Below, in pieces: positions 31,967-39,667 of a DNA stretch of 42,073 bases (its first letter is position 1; each line of letters opens with the position of its first letter). The notes beneath the pieces are model-generated. The model had not been told where the DNA came from, did not search any database, and was given only the letters and a program-made list of their open reading frames with translations. The stretch is from Myxococcales bacterium (GTDB taxonomy: Bacteria; Myxococcota_A; Polyangia; Palsa-1104). The stretch covers positions 473-42,545 of the forward strand of contig PNAM01000051.1 of NCBI GenBank assembly GCA_003170275.1. Reading direction: 5' to 3'. The translations under genes were made by a program, and so were the position numbers.

Positions 31967-34035
31967 TTCACGCAAAGCGGACCGGTGCAGATGTCGCGGC
32001 GCGGGAAGGTCCCCACCGCAGCGTTGTACTGCGACGGCAGATCGCCGCTGGCCGACTGCGCCTTGAGAAAGCCGGCCAGCACCTCCCAGTCCTTGACCTC
32101 GGTGTTGTCGGCGCGCAGGACGATGATGTCCTGCAGTCCGGCGATCGGATCGTTGCCGGCGGTGGTCTTGAACAGCGGGATGCCGAAGCCCTTGGCGAAC
32201 AAGATCAGCTGCAGATCGGCGACCACGTTGAACATGGAGAGCGCGTTGTAGGGCGGCTGGACGCCCGGGGCGGCCGCATTGGTGTCCCACAAGACCTTGT
32301 CGTAGACCTCGGTGTGCGTGCTCGAGTAGCTGATCTTGGTGACCCGGCCCACCGTCGGGCTGGTGGGCGCGTCGTTGGTGAAGTCGTACGGCGTCCGGCT
32401 GGTGTCGTACTCGAACTGCATGCCGGCCGGCACGACAAAGCGGTTCGACGCGTTGTCGTTGGCATACGACAAGCTGGCGGTGAGCTCGGCCGCGCCGCGG
32501 ATGGCGGCGAGCGGAATGGCCGCGTAGGCGATCGAGAAGCCCAGGGTCCCGTCAATCGGCGAGCGCCCGAGCGGCAGCACGCGAAACACGTCGCCGAAGG
32601 TGATGTTGCCGGTCTTTCCCTTGAAGATGCTCGCGCGCACCACGCCCTCGCCGCCGAGCGTGAACGCCGCATCGGTCGCCCCGAGGTTGTCGTTGCCGTA
32701 CTTGAGCAGCGCGTCGGCATGCAGCACCAGCAGCGCATCCTCTTTGTGCGGAACCAGCGCGTTCAGATCGAACGAGGTCTTGCCGATCGGGTAGAAGTAC
32801 AAGTCGCCGATGGTGTTGGCGTCGTCGGCGATCGACATGCCGAGGATGTTCGACAGCGTGTTCTCGAGGAACGACTTGCCGCCGGCCAGCTTGGTCGACT
32901 CCAGATCCTTGATCACCTCGTCGAGGTTGCCGTTGAACTTGGCGTCGGCGACGATCTTGTCGTCGACCGTCAGGATGGTGGTGTTGGCCGTGTCGAAGGT
33001 GACCTTGTGGTCGGCGCCCACGGTCGCGGTGATCTTGCCGACGTACTGGCCGAACTGACCGGCCTGCTGGATCATGGTCGTCCGGCCGCCGCCGCCCGCC
33101 ACCATCTTGCCCGGGTAGAGCGCGTGCGTGTGCGCGCTGACGATCATGTCGATGCCGGTCACGTTGGCGGCGATCTGGTTGTCCTCGCCGACCGCGTCGT
33201 TGGCGGTGTCGATGCCCGAGTGGCTGAGCGCGATCACCAGATCGGCCTTGAGATCGTTGCGCAGGTGATCGACCACCGGCTGCAGGTCGGTGTAGATCGC
33301 GGCCAGGTTCTCGGCGAGCGCGCTGTCCATCTTCGACGCGCCCAGCGAAAACGCGACCGGCGACTTGCTGGTCGCCGAGAAGGCCGCGTCGGCGCCCAGG
33401 ATGCCGATGAATCCGACCTTGAGCCCGTTCGACGCGGTCACCAGGAGCGAGCGGTGGATGGGCTTGGTCATGTCGGTGCCGCTCTCGTCGAACAGCGCCT
33501 GCAGCTTGGCGTCGCCGGCGGTGCCGGAGAAGTGGATGTTGGAGGCGACCAGCTGCACCAGCTCGTTCTTGCTCATCGCGAAGGTGATCGCCGCGGCCAG
33601 CGCGTCCGGCCCCTGGTCGAACTCGTGGTTGCCGAGCGTGTCGACGTCGTAGCCGAGCTGCTTGAGCGAGCGCAGGTCCTCGGCGTTGGTCTGGTACGAC
33701 ACCTCGCTCAGCGTCCCGACGGTGTTGTCACCGCCCGAGACCACCAGCGACGCCGCGCCGCCGGTCATCGCCTTGGCTCGCTCGGCAGCGAGCAGCACGG
33801 CGCGCCGGCCGAGACCGCCGGTGATCGCGCCGGTGCCGGCCGCGGTCGGGGGCGGGTAGTCGTCGACCTCGGGTCCGAAGCCCAGCAAGTGTGAATGCTC
33901 GTCGTTGGTGTGCAGCAGCACCAGGGTCCGGGGGCTGCCGCCGTCGGCGCCTCCATCGGAGGAGCTGGTGCCGTTGCCGCAGCCGACGATCAGGAGCAAC
34001 CCGGGGAGCAAGGATAAGATACGCATGGCCATCAT
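31963..34035 (-). CDS. Lipoprotein 5'-nucleotidase / metallophosphoesterase (UshA-like)
   Basis: 690 residues from ATG 34035 (GGAG 4 bases upstream; further in-frame ATGs at 34032 and 34026). Lipobox LIVGC (Cys19), then a short Ser/Gly/Asp linker. The calcineurin-like metallophosphoesterase domain has HTNDEHSH (Asp45, His47), SGGDN, LGNHEFD, SHSG and SAHTHALYPG. That is the full set of dinuclear metal ligands, with Ser instead of the usual Gly after the second His. The C-terminal 5'-nucleotidase domain (about 420-640) has GDVFRVLPLGRSPID and LGFSIAYAAIPL. It probably dephosphorylates extracellular nucleotides or related phosphoesters at the cell surface. Its GTGA overlap with the debranching gene is functionally unexpected. 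Confidence 0.92.
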   Translation of the reverse strand: MMAMRILSLLPGLLLIVGCGNGTSSSDGGADGGSPRTLVLLHTNDEHSHLLGFGPEVDDYPPPTAAGTGAITGGLGRRAVLLAAERAKAMTGGAASLVVSGGDNTVGTLSEVSYQTNAEDLRSLKQLGYDVDTLGNHEFDQGPDALAAAITFAMSKNELVQLVASNIHFSGTAGDAKLQALFDESGTDMTKPIHRSLLVTASNGLKVGFIGILGADAAFSATSKSPVAFSLGASKMDSALAENLAAIYTDLQPVVDHLRNDLKADLVIALSHSGIDTANDAVGEDNQIAANVTGIDMIVSAHTHALYPGKMVAGGGGRTTMIQQAGQFGQYVGKITATVGADHKVTFDTANTTILTVDDKIVADAKFNGNLDEVIKDLESTKLAGGKSFLENTLSNILGMSIADDANTIGDLYFYPIGKTSFDLNALVPHKEDALLVLHADALLKYGNDNLGATDAAFTLGGEGVVRASIFKGKTGNITFGDVFRVLPLGRSPIDGTLGFSIAYAAIPLAAIRGAAELTASLSYANDNASNRFVVPAGMQFEYDTSRTPYDFTNDAPTSPTVGRVTKISYSSTHTEVYDKVLWDTNAAAPGVQPPYNALSMFNVVADLQLILFAKGFGIPLFKTTAGNDPIAGLQDIIVLRADNTEVKDWEVLAGFLKAQSASGDLPSQYNAAVGTFPRRDICTGPLCVK

Positions 34036-34109
34036 CTTACTCCGTTTTAGAACGTCAAACGATACCCCAGGGCGAGCGCGATCGAACCGGTGTTGTCGTC
34101 GCCGGTGAC

Positions 34110-34138
34110 TGGTCCGGCACGCGGATACAGGCTAATCT
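34110..34138 (+). promoter_or_regulatory. Candidate promoter of the small lipoprotein at 34147
   Basis: TGGTCC (34110-34115) and TAATCT (34133-34138) are 17 bases apart. ATG 34147 follows 8 bases after the -10 box without a Shine-Dalgarno, again a near-leaderless layout. The -35 box is weak. Confidence 0.35.
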
Positions 34139-34146
34139 CGCGCCTC

Positions 34147-34533
34147 ATGCCCGCGATTCGGCTCGCGTTTCTCCTCGGCCTCGCGGGCTGCGCACAGGTT
34201 CCGGTGCGCGCATTCGATCCGCCGCGCTTCGACGATTCGGATCTCTCGGCCGAGCTCGCGCCCGAGGCCGCGCAGATCCGCATGTCGCTGTCGAACCGCA
34301 GCGACACGCCGATCGCAGTGCGCTGGGCCGAGCTGGCCATGGTCGGCCCGGATCATCGTCAGGTCGCGCTCGCGGCGCCCGGTCAGCCCGAGCTGCTCGC
34401 GCCGGGCGCTCGGCTCGAGGTGACGCTCTCGCCGCCGATCGCGCTCACCGCCGGCATGCGCGTGGAGGTGATCGTTCCCACCAACGTGCGCGGCGTGCCA
34501 CGCGACTACCACTTCCGGCTGCGCGCGCGCTGA
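34147..34533 (+). CDS. Small lipoprotein with one beta-sandwich-like domain
   Basis: 128 residues from ATG 34147. Lipobox GLAGC (Cys15). The mature part is mostly beta in character (AQIRMSLSNRSDTPIAVRWAELAMVG, GARLEVTLSPPIALTAGMRVEVIVPT), like an Ig-type or LEA14-like single sandwich. A conserved-looking R-G-V-P-R-DYHFRLR end follows. No family can be named. It stands alone, divergent from the nucleotidase gene (111-base gap) and convergent with the DUF3006 gene. Confidence 0.65.
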   Translation: MPAIRLAFLLGLAGCAQVPVRAFDPPRFDDSDLSAELAPEAAQIRMSLSNRSDTPIAVRWAELAMVGPDHRQVALAAPGQPELLAPGARLEVTLSPPIALTAGMRVEVIVPTNVRGVPRDYHFRLRAR

Positions 34534-34548
34534 GCGCTGAGCGCTCAG
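34530..34548. terminator. Perfect hairpin between convergent genes
   Basis: CTGAGCGC (34530-34537), loop TGA, and GCGCTCAG (34541-34548) form a perfect 8-bp stem. It covers the stop codons of both convergent genes. There is no U-tract on either strand, so it could act as a bidirectional, Rho-assisted or stabilising hairpin. Confidence 0.45.
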
Positions 34549-34775
34549 AGCTTCAGATCGCCGCCATCGTCGTCGCGCACCAGCCGCTTGCGCAGCTCTT
34601 TGCCGCCATCGTCGGGCGCCTCGGCCGGCGCGATCTCGATCTGCACCCAGCTGCCCTCGACGGTGTTGGGCGGCAGCAGCGCCGACGGCAGCGCGAAGCT
34701 GTGCGCGCCGTCGGCCGCGATCAGCCGCGCGGTCGCGCCGTCCACTTCGTCGACGAATGCCAGGGTCCGCTTCAT
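34545..34775 (-). CDS. DUF3006 protein
   Basis: 76 residues from ATG 34775, overlapping the stop of the metallo-hydrolase gene (ATGA). It matches the DUF3006 pattern: an N-terminal FVDEVDGATARLI strand pair, a DGAHSFALPSALLP segment, and an EGSWVQIEIAPAE strand. A charged tail (KELRKRLVRDDDGGDLKL) follows. In other bacteria DUF3006 genes often sit next to ComEC-type metallo-beta-lactamase-fold genes, as here. The function of the domain is not established. Confidence 0.8.
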   Translation of the reverse strand: MKRTLAFVDEVDGATARLIAADGAHSFALPSALLPPNTVEGSWVQIEIAPAEAPDDGGKELRKRLVRDDDGGDLKL

Positions 34776-35587
34776 TTCGGGTTCGCCTCCCGGCTGGTGG
34801 TGACGGTCAGCTTCTCGCCGTCGGATTCGATCTGCACGTCGCCATCCTCGTCGGTGCGGTAGACCTTCGCGCCGAGCGCTTGCAGCCGCGCGACGGTGCG
34901 CGGATGCGGGTGGTGATAGTCGTTGCCTGCGCCCACGCTCATCACCGCGATCTCCGGCATCACTGCGGCGAGGAAGCGCACCGTCGACGAATAGCCCGAT
35001 CCGTGGTGCGCCACCTTGAGCACGCGCGCGCGCAGGCGAGCGCCGCGACGCAAAAGCCACGACTCGGTGCGCGCCTCCGCGTCGCCGGCGAACAGCACGC
35101 TGGCGCGTTTGTAATCGAGCCGCGCGATCACCGAGTTGGCGTTCACGTCGGAGCGCGTGCCGGTGATGGTGGGCTCGGCCGGACCGAGCAGCTCCAGCCG
35201 CGCGTCGCCGCCCAGATCGATGGTGCGCCCGAGCCGCGCCTCGTGCACCGGCACGTGTCGCGCCGCGAGCAGCCCGAGCAGCGCGGTGTAGGCCGGGCTC
35301 TCGTGCGGAAACGGCGGATCGAGGTACAGGCGCGTGCCAAAGGCGGCGATCACCCGCTCGAGCCCGCCCAGGTGATCCGCGTGCCGGTGGGTGAGCAGCA
35401 CCAGATCGAGCGGCGCGCTCGCATGGGTGCGCAGGTAGGCCTCGAGCGCGACGCCCGCTTCGTGCGGCCCGCCGTCGATCAGCACGGTCTTGCCGGCCGG
35501 CGAGGTGATCAGCGCCGCGTCGCCCTGCCCGACGGCGATGAACGCCACCTTGAGGGGCAGCGCAACCGCAAGCAGCCAGGCGACCAT
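34772..35587 (-). CDS. ComEC/Rec2-like metallo-beta-lactamase-fold hydrolase, stand-alone
   Basis: 271 residues from ATG 35587. A short N-terminal hydrophobic segment (signal-like, VAWLLAVALPLKVAFIAV) is followed by VGQGDAALI. The zinc site THRHADH (His67, His69, Asp71, His72) comes next, then FAGDAE and VAHHGSGYSS. This is the pattern of the extracytoplasmic MBL domain found at the C-terminus of ComEC DNA-uptake channels. Here it lacks the membrane channel, so it is likely an exported nuclease or phosphoesterase of the ComEC-MBL type rather than a competence channel. It is coupled to the DUF3006 gene. The 129 bases upstream also carry the divergent promoter for the next operon. Confidence 0.87.
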   Translation of the reverse strand: MVAWLLAVALPLKVAFIAVGQGDAALITSPAGKTVLIDGGPHEAGVALEAYLRTHASAPLDLVLLTHRHADHLGGLERVIAAFGTRLYLDPPFPHESPAYTALLGLLAARHVPVHEARLGRTIDLGGDARLELLGPAEPTITGTRSDVNANSVIARLDYKRASVLFAGDAEARTESWLLRRGARLRARVLKVAHHGSGYSSTVRFLAAVMPEIAVMSVGAGNDYHHPHPRTVARLQALGAKVYRTDEDGDVQIESDGEKLTVTTSREANPK

Positions 35588-35677
35588 CCGCCCACGCTAC
35601 CATCACTATCGACAACAGGAGCGCTCGCACCAGGAAGTATCGGCGGCGCGCCGGATTAGTTGCGTCCAGCGCAGGGG

Positions 35678-35706
35678 TTTTCATTTTCCGGGGTTCGGGG
35701 TACCGT
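35678..35706 (+). promoter_or_regulatory. Candidate promoter of the PspA/ABC/OmpA operon
   Basis: TTTTCA (35678-35683), a 17-base spacer and TACCGT (35701-35706) lie 10 bases before ATG 35717, which has no Shine-Dalgarno. The -10 box is the same as the one before the cytochrome operon (15382-15387). Near-leaderless start. Confidence 0.4.
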
Positions 35707-35716
35707 AGCGTCCCTC

Positions 35717-36361
35717 ATGGGTGACAAAAAGGGGTTTGGGTCGACGGTGCTCGGCTGGTTCGTGGTCAAGGACCAGCTCGAGCAGAAACAGACGCCCGAC
35801 GATCTGATCGCCAAGTACGCCAACGAGGCGGCCGCACCGACGCCGCCGGAGATCAAGCTCACCGGCGAGCTGCCCAAGGCGCAGGGCGGCAAGGTCGACT
35901 TCGCCGCCGTGCTGCGCGCCGCCGGGATCGACGACGAGGAGCAGGGGCGCATCGAGAAGGCGCGCGGGCTGCTCAAGACGCTGCCGATGGAGACGCCCAA
36001 AGAGGTCAAGAAGCAGATCGTCGAGGCCTCGCTCAAGGCGTTCGGCTATCCGGTCGAGAAGATCATCGAGACCGGCGCGCAGTCGATCCAGGCCATGGAG
36101 ATCTACATCCAGGCCGGGCAGAAGGACACGCAGACGCTGCTGGTGGAATCGCAGAAGCGGCTCGAGGAGCTGAACGGCGAGATCGCGCGCGTCAAGAAGG
36201 TGATGGAGGAGCAGGTCGCCGCGCAGTACGCGCTCACCCAGTCGTGCAACGAAGAGAAGCTGCGCGTTCAGGAAGTGCTGGAATTCTTTGGGCAGGAAGC
36301 GGTCGCTCGGGTTGTTAAAGAATCACCGAAGCTGCACGAACCCAACAAAGGAGCCTCCTAA
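35717..36361 (+). CDS. Coiled-coil protein, first gene of the PspA/ABC/OmpA operon
   Basis: 214 residues from ATG 35717. There is no signal peptide; the first 20 residues ([15 protein letters not shown]) may touch the membrane. A segment (about 75-130) resembles a small helical domain ([27 protein letters not shown]), and residues about 140-205 form a coiled coil ([28 protein letters not shown]). No family is recognised. Its stop overlaps the ATG of the PspA-like gene (TAATG), with AAAGGAG shortly before, so it is an integral part of the operon. A cytoplasmic partner or regulator of the PspA-like protein is a plausible role, by context only. Confidence 0.75.
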   Translation: MGDKKGFGSTVLGWFVVKDQLEQKQTPDDLIAKYANEAAAPTPPEIKLTGELPKAQGGKVDFAAVLRAAGIDDEEQGRIEKARGLLKTLPMETPKEVKKQIVEASLKAFGYPVEKIIETGAQSIQAMEIYIQAGQKDTQTLLVESQKRLEELNGEIARVKKVMEEQVAAQYALTQSCNEEKLRVQEVLEFFGQEAVARVVKESPKLHEPNKGAS

Positions 36362-37071
36362 TGGCCGAGGGCGCCGGATTCTTCACCCGACTGACCAATT
36401 TGTGGAAGGGTTTTGTCAGTTTGTGGATCTCCGACATCGAGAAGGAGCACCCCGAGATCGCGTACGAGAACGCGATCAACTCGATGATCGAGAAGTACAC
36501 CAAGCTGAAGAAGGCCACTGCGGCGATCATCCGCCGTCGTGAAGAGGTCTCCGAGCGGCTGGCCGCGTCGACCAAGGAGCTGGCGCAGATCACCGCCGAT
36601 CTGAACGTGGCGGTGGAGACCAACCAGGACGATCTCTCGGTGGTGCTGATCCAGAAGAAGAACGTACTCGAGAAGGACGTGGCCGATCTCAAGGCCGATC
36701 TCGAGACCTCGTCCAAGGACGCCGACAGCGCCAAGAGCTCGCTCATGAACGTGCAGGGCGAGATCAAGAAGCTCAAGGCCGAGAAGGACAACATGCTGGC
36801 GAAGATGGCGAGCGCGCAGGCGCGCATTCGCATCAACGATCAGCTCGAAGGGCTCTCCGTCGACGCCGAAGTCAAGGCGCTCGACAACGTGCGCGAGCAC
36901 ATCAAGAACACCATCGCCCAAGCCAACCTGGGCGCAGAGCTGAAGTCGACCGATCTCGACGAGCGCCTGAAGGCGCTGCGCTCGCAGTCGGGCGACGTGA
37001 CCGCCAAGTCCCAGCTGGCGGAGCTCAAGGCCGCAGCGGCTGCCAAAAAGGCCGCTCAAAAAACGATGTAA
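36361..37071 (+). CDS. PspA/IM30-like membrane-remodelling protein
   Basis: 236 residues from ATG 36361 with AAAGGAG 7 bases upstream. The layout matches PspA/IM30: an N-terminal amphipathic helix ([16 protein letters not shown]), a short non-helical turn ([16 protein letters not shown]), then long helices forming a hairpin (about 40-170, continuous heptads). A final helical segment follows ([26 protein letters not shown]), and then an Ala/Lys-rich tail. The family belongs to the ESCRT-III superfamily and assembles into rods or rings that seal stressed membranes. No PspB, PspC or PspF genes are nearby; instead it is embedded in an ABC-transporter operon, which is unusual. The family call rests on architecture, since I cannot run a profile search. 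Confidence 0.72.
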   Translation: MAEGAGFFTRLTNLWKGFVSLWISDIEKEHPEIAYENAINSMIEKYTKLKKATAAIIRRREEVSERLAASTKELAQITADLNVAVETNQDDLSVVLIQKKNVLEKDVADLKADLETSSKDADSAKSSLMNVQGEIKKLKAEKDNMLAKMASAQARIRINDQLEGLSVDAEVKALDNVREHIKNTIAQANLGAELKSTDLDERLKALRSQSGDVTAKSQLAELKAAAAAKKAAQKTM

Positions 37072-37089
37072 TGAAAATAGGAGAGTGAC

Positions 37090-38760
37090 GTGAAGCTCAC
37101 TCCGCTGGCGAAGGCGTTCGTGGCGATGGTGATCCTCGGTGTGCTCGGCTACACCGGCTATCATTATTATGGCGATCAGATCAAAGAGTGGTCCAAGGGC
37201 TCCAAAGGGGGCGGCGGCGGCCAGGGCGATGGCTCGGGCGGCGGCAAGGGCACCGGCGGCGCGATCACCAAGGACGACTTCGGCAAGCTGGGCAAGGCCG
37301 GCGATCCGGATCGCGACAAGGGCGTCTCGGGGGTGACCTCGGCCAACATCGGCGCGGGCAAGCTCGGCCGCACGCTGGTGGTGGGCATCAACACCTGGGC
37401 CGGTCACACGCCGGGCATCGTCGCCAACGGGGGGCTCGACACCGGCGCGGCGTCGTCGATCTACAAGTCGAAGTACGGGCTCGACGTGAAGTTCGTGCTG
37501 CTCGAAGATCCGCAGACCAAGCTGACCGCCTTCATCAAGGGCGACATCGACATCATGTGGGACACCGTCGACTCGTGGGCGCGCGAGGCCTCGACGCTGG
37601 CCGAGCAGAACATCCCGGCCAAGGCGATCATCCAGCAGGACTGGTCGCGCGGCGGCGACGGGATCGCGGCGATCAAGAGCATCAACTCGATCGAAGATCT
37701 CAAGGGCAAGACCATCGCGACCACGCGCTACACGCCGTCGCACTGGCTGCTGTTGTACCTGCTCTCGCAGTCCGGCCTGACGCCCGAGGACAAGCGCGAC
37801 ATCGAGAAGAAGCTGGTGTTCACCGCCGAGGCGCCGCTGGCGGCCGCGGCGTTCAAGGCCAAGAAGGTGGACGCGGCGGTCACCTGGGAGCCGGATCTGT
37901 CGGGCGCGGTCAAGGCGCGTGAAGACGACGCGCACGTGCTGGTCTCGACGGCGGCGGCCACCAACGTGATCGCCGACTGCCTGGTCGCGCGTCAGGACGT
38001 GATCGACAAGGCGCCCACCACGCTGCGCGACTTCGTGCACGGCTGGTTCGACGGCATCGATCTGATCGCGAAAGATCCGTCGGGCACCTGGGCGGTGACC
38101 GCCAAGGCGCTCAAGCTCGGGCCGGACGACATCTCGGGCATGCTCTCGGGGCTCAAGCTGACGCCGTTCGCCGACAACGCGCTGTTCTTCGGGCTCACCG
38201 GCGCGGGCGAGCACGCGCAGTTCCGCACGCTGTTCGACACCGCGTTCGTGGTGTGGCGCAAGCAGGGCGTGATCTCCAAGGCGGTCGACGCCAAGGACTA
38301 CGTCGACACGCGCTTCGTCGCGGCGCTCGCCGATCAGTACCAGAACCAGAAGGTGGTCGAGCCGTTCCGCTTCGACCCCAAAGAGGCGAAAGATCCCAAG
38401 GCGCGCGCGATCGTCAACAAGTCGCTGTCGATCTACTTCACGCCGGGCTCGGACGAGATCATGAACGGGTCGTACTTCACGCTCGATTCGCTGGGCGACA
38501 CGATGATCGCGTTCGGCAACACGTTCTTGCGCATCGAGGGCAACACCGACGCCAAGGGCTCGGCCAAGCTCAACAAGAGCCTGTCGCAGAAGCGCGCCGA
38601 CTCGGTGCGCAAGTACCTGGTGACCCACTTCAGCATCCCCGACACGCGCTTTCAGACCATCGGGCAGGGCGCCGACAATCCGGTGGCGCCGAACGACACC
38701 GAGGCCGGACGCCAGCAGAACCGGCGCACCGACATCAAAGTCGTCTTGAACGCGCAGTAA
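37090..38760 (+). CDS. Membrane-anchored solute-binding protein fused to an OmpA domain
   Basis: 556 residues from GTG 37090 (AGGAG 6 bases upstream). A membrane anchor (about 7-26) is followed by a Gly-rich linker (36-58). An NMT1/TauA-type periplasmic binding domain follows (about 95-440: LVVGINTWAGHTPGIVANG, KGDIDIMWDTVDSW, SIEDLKGKTIATT, DAAVTWEPDLSGAV). The C-terminus (about 446-556) is an OmpA peptidoglycan-binding domain with GNTDAKGSAKLN, NKSLSQKRADSVRKYL and QQNRRTDI. The signature N-x2-LS-x2-RA-x2-V-x3-L is complete. The protein would bind a small ligand while tethered both to the inner membrane and to peptidoglycan. Genes for the cognate permease and ATPase follow directly. Confidence 0.93.
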   Translation: MKLTPLAKAFVAMVILGVLGYTGYHYYGDQIKEWSKGSKGGGGGQGDGSGGGKGTGGAITKDDFGKLGKAGDPDRDKGVSGVTSANIGAGKLGRTLVVGINTWAGHTPGIVANGGLDTGAASSIYKSKYGLDVKFVLLEDPQTKLTAFIKGDIDIMWDTVDSWAREASTLAEQNIPAKAIIQQDWSRGGDGIAAIKSINSIEDLKGKTIATTRYTPSHWLLLYLLSQSGLTPEDKRDIEKKLVFTAEAPLAAAAFKAKKVDAAVTWEPDLSGAVKAREDDAHVLVSTAAATNVIADCLVARQDVIDKAPTTLRDFVHGWFDGIDLIAKDPSGTWAVTAKALKLGPDDISGMLSGLKLTPFADNALFFGLTGAGEHAQFRTLFDTAFVVWRKQGVISKAVDAKDYVDTRFVAALADQYQNQKVVEPFRFDPKEAKDPKARAIVNKSLSIYFTPGSDEIMNGSYFTLDSLGDTMIAFGNTFLRIEGNTDAKGSAKLNKSLSQKRADSVRKYLVTHFSIPDTRFQTIGQGADNPVAPNDTEAGRQQNRRTDIKVVLNAQ

Positions 38761-38761
38761 G

Positions 38762-39667
38762 ATGGCGCCGGAAGTTCCCGGACCGGCGGCCAAGGCGCCG
38801 GAGCTCCCCGAGCCGGCGGCAGCGAAGGTCAAGCTGTCGCCGGAAAAGGCCGCGCGCAAGAGCCGCGAGTCGCTGTGGATGCTGCGCAAGGCGATCCCGC
38901 GCTCGTATCGCCTGCCGTTCGCCGTCGCGATGCCGATCATCCTCACGCTGGCGTGGTGCGCGCTCACGCTCGGCAAGAATCCGGTGATCAAGCCGCTGTA
39001 CATCGCGTCGCCGCCCGAGGTGATCCGCGCCACCCTGGCGATGATCTTCGAGCACACGCTGTTCGCGGACATCTGGGCCTCGACGGTGCGCATCGTGATC
39101 GCGTTCGTCGCGGCGGCGGTGGTGGCGCTGCCGCTGGGCATCGCGATGGGCGCGTTCGAGCCGGTGAACCGGCTGCTCGAGCCGCTGATGGCGCCGCTGC
39201 GCTACCTGCCGATCTCGGCGTTCATCCCGCTGTTCATTCTGTGGTTCTCGATCGGCGAGATGCAGAAGATCTCGTTTCTGTTCCTGGGCGTGTTCGTGTA
39301 CCTGCTGCCGGTGGTGGTGACCGCGATCCGCGCGGTGCCCGAAGAGCTGGTGCAGACCGCGCTCACGCTCGGCGCCACGCGCTGGCAGGTGATTCGCACG
39401 GTGCTGGTGCCGGCGGCGCTGCCCGACATCTTCGACAGCTTTCGCGTGATGAACGCGATCGCCTGGACCTACGTGGTGCTGGCCGAGATGGTCAACGCGC
39501 ACGAGGGCATCGGCCACATGATCCAGGAGCAGGGCAACCTGTTCCACACGCCTCAGGTGTTCTCGGGGATCATCGCGGTGGGCATCATCGGGCTGATCAC
39601 CGACGGGATCATCCGCACGCTCAACAACGTGCTGTTCCGCTGGCGCGAGACCGGAGAGGTCTCATGA
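38762..39667 (+). CDS. ABC permease, SsuC/TauC type
   Basis: 301 residues, 1 base after the previous stop. The first 45 residues are Pro/Ala/Lys-rich and cytoplasmic, longer than usual. Six membrane helices follow. The EAA loop EELVQTALTLGATRWQVIRT with VLVPAALPDIFDSFR is intact and would dock the ATPase. This type forms homodimeric importers for sulphonates, taurine, nitrate, cyanate or thiamine precursors in characterised systems; the ligand here is unknown. The TGA overlaps the ATPase ATG. Confidence 0.93.
   Translation: MAPEVPGPAAKAPELPEPAAAKVKLSPEKAARKSRESLWMLRKAIPRSYRLPFAVAMPIILTLAWCALTLGKNPVIKPLYIASPPEVIRATLAMIFEHTLFADIWASTVRIVIAFVAAAVVALPLGIAMGAFEPVNRLLEPLMAPLRYLPISAFIPLFILWFSIGEMQKISFLFLGVFVYLLPVVVTAIRAVPEELVQTALTLGATRWQVIRTVLVPAALPDIFDSFRVMNAIAWTYVVLAEMVNAHEGIGHMIQEQGNLFHTPQVFSGIIAVGIIGLITDGIIRTLNNVLFRWRETGEVS

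Noticed and set aside
30008..32290. Extending the debranching enzyme to a start at 32290
   Set aside because: The extra N-terminus overlaps the nucleotidase gene out of frame and shows no family similarity; GTG 31966 begins right before the conserved domain.
35588..35716. Search for an RNA gene or riboswitch between the ComEC-like and PspA operons
   Set aside because: The 129 bases hold only a promoter-like element; no conserved stem pattern is visible.
36358..39141. A 927-codon minus-strand open frame opposite the PspA/OmpA genes
   Set aside because: Shadow of the real genes: low-complexity Arg/Leu/His composition and no recognised motif.
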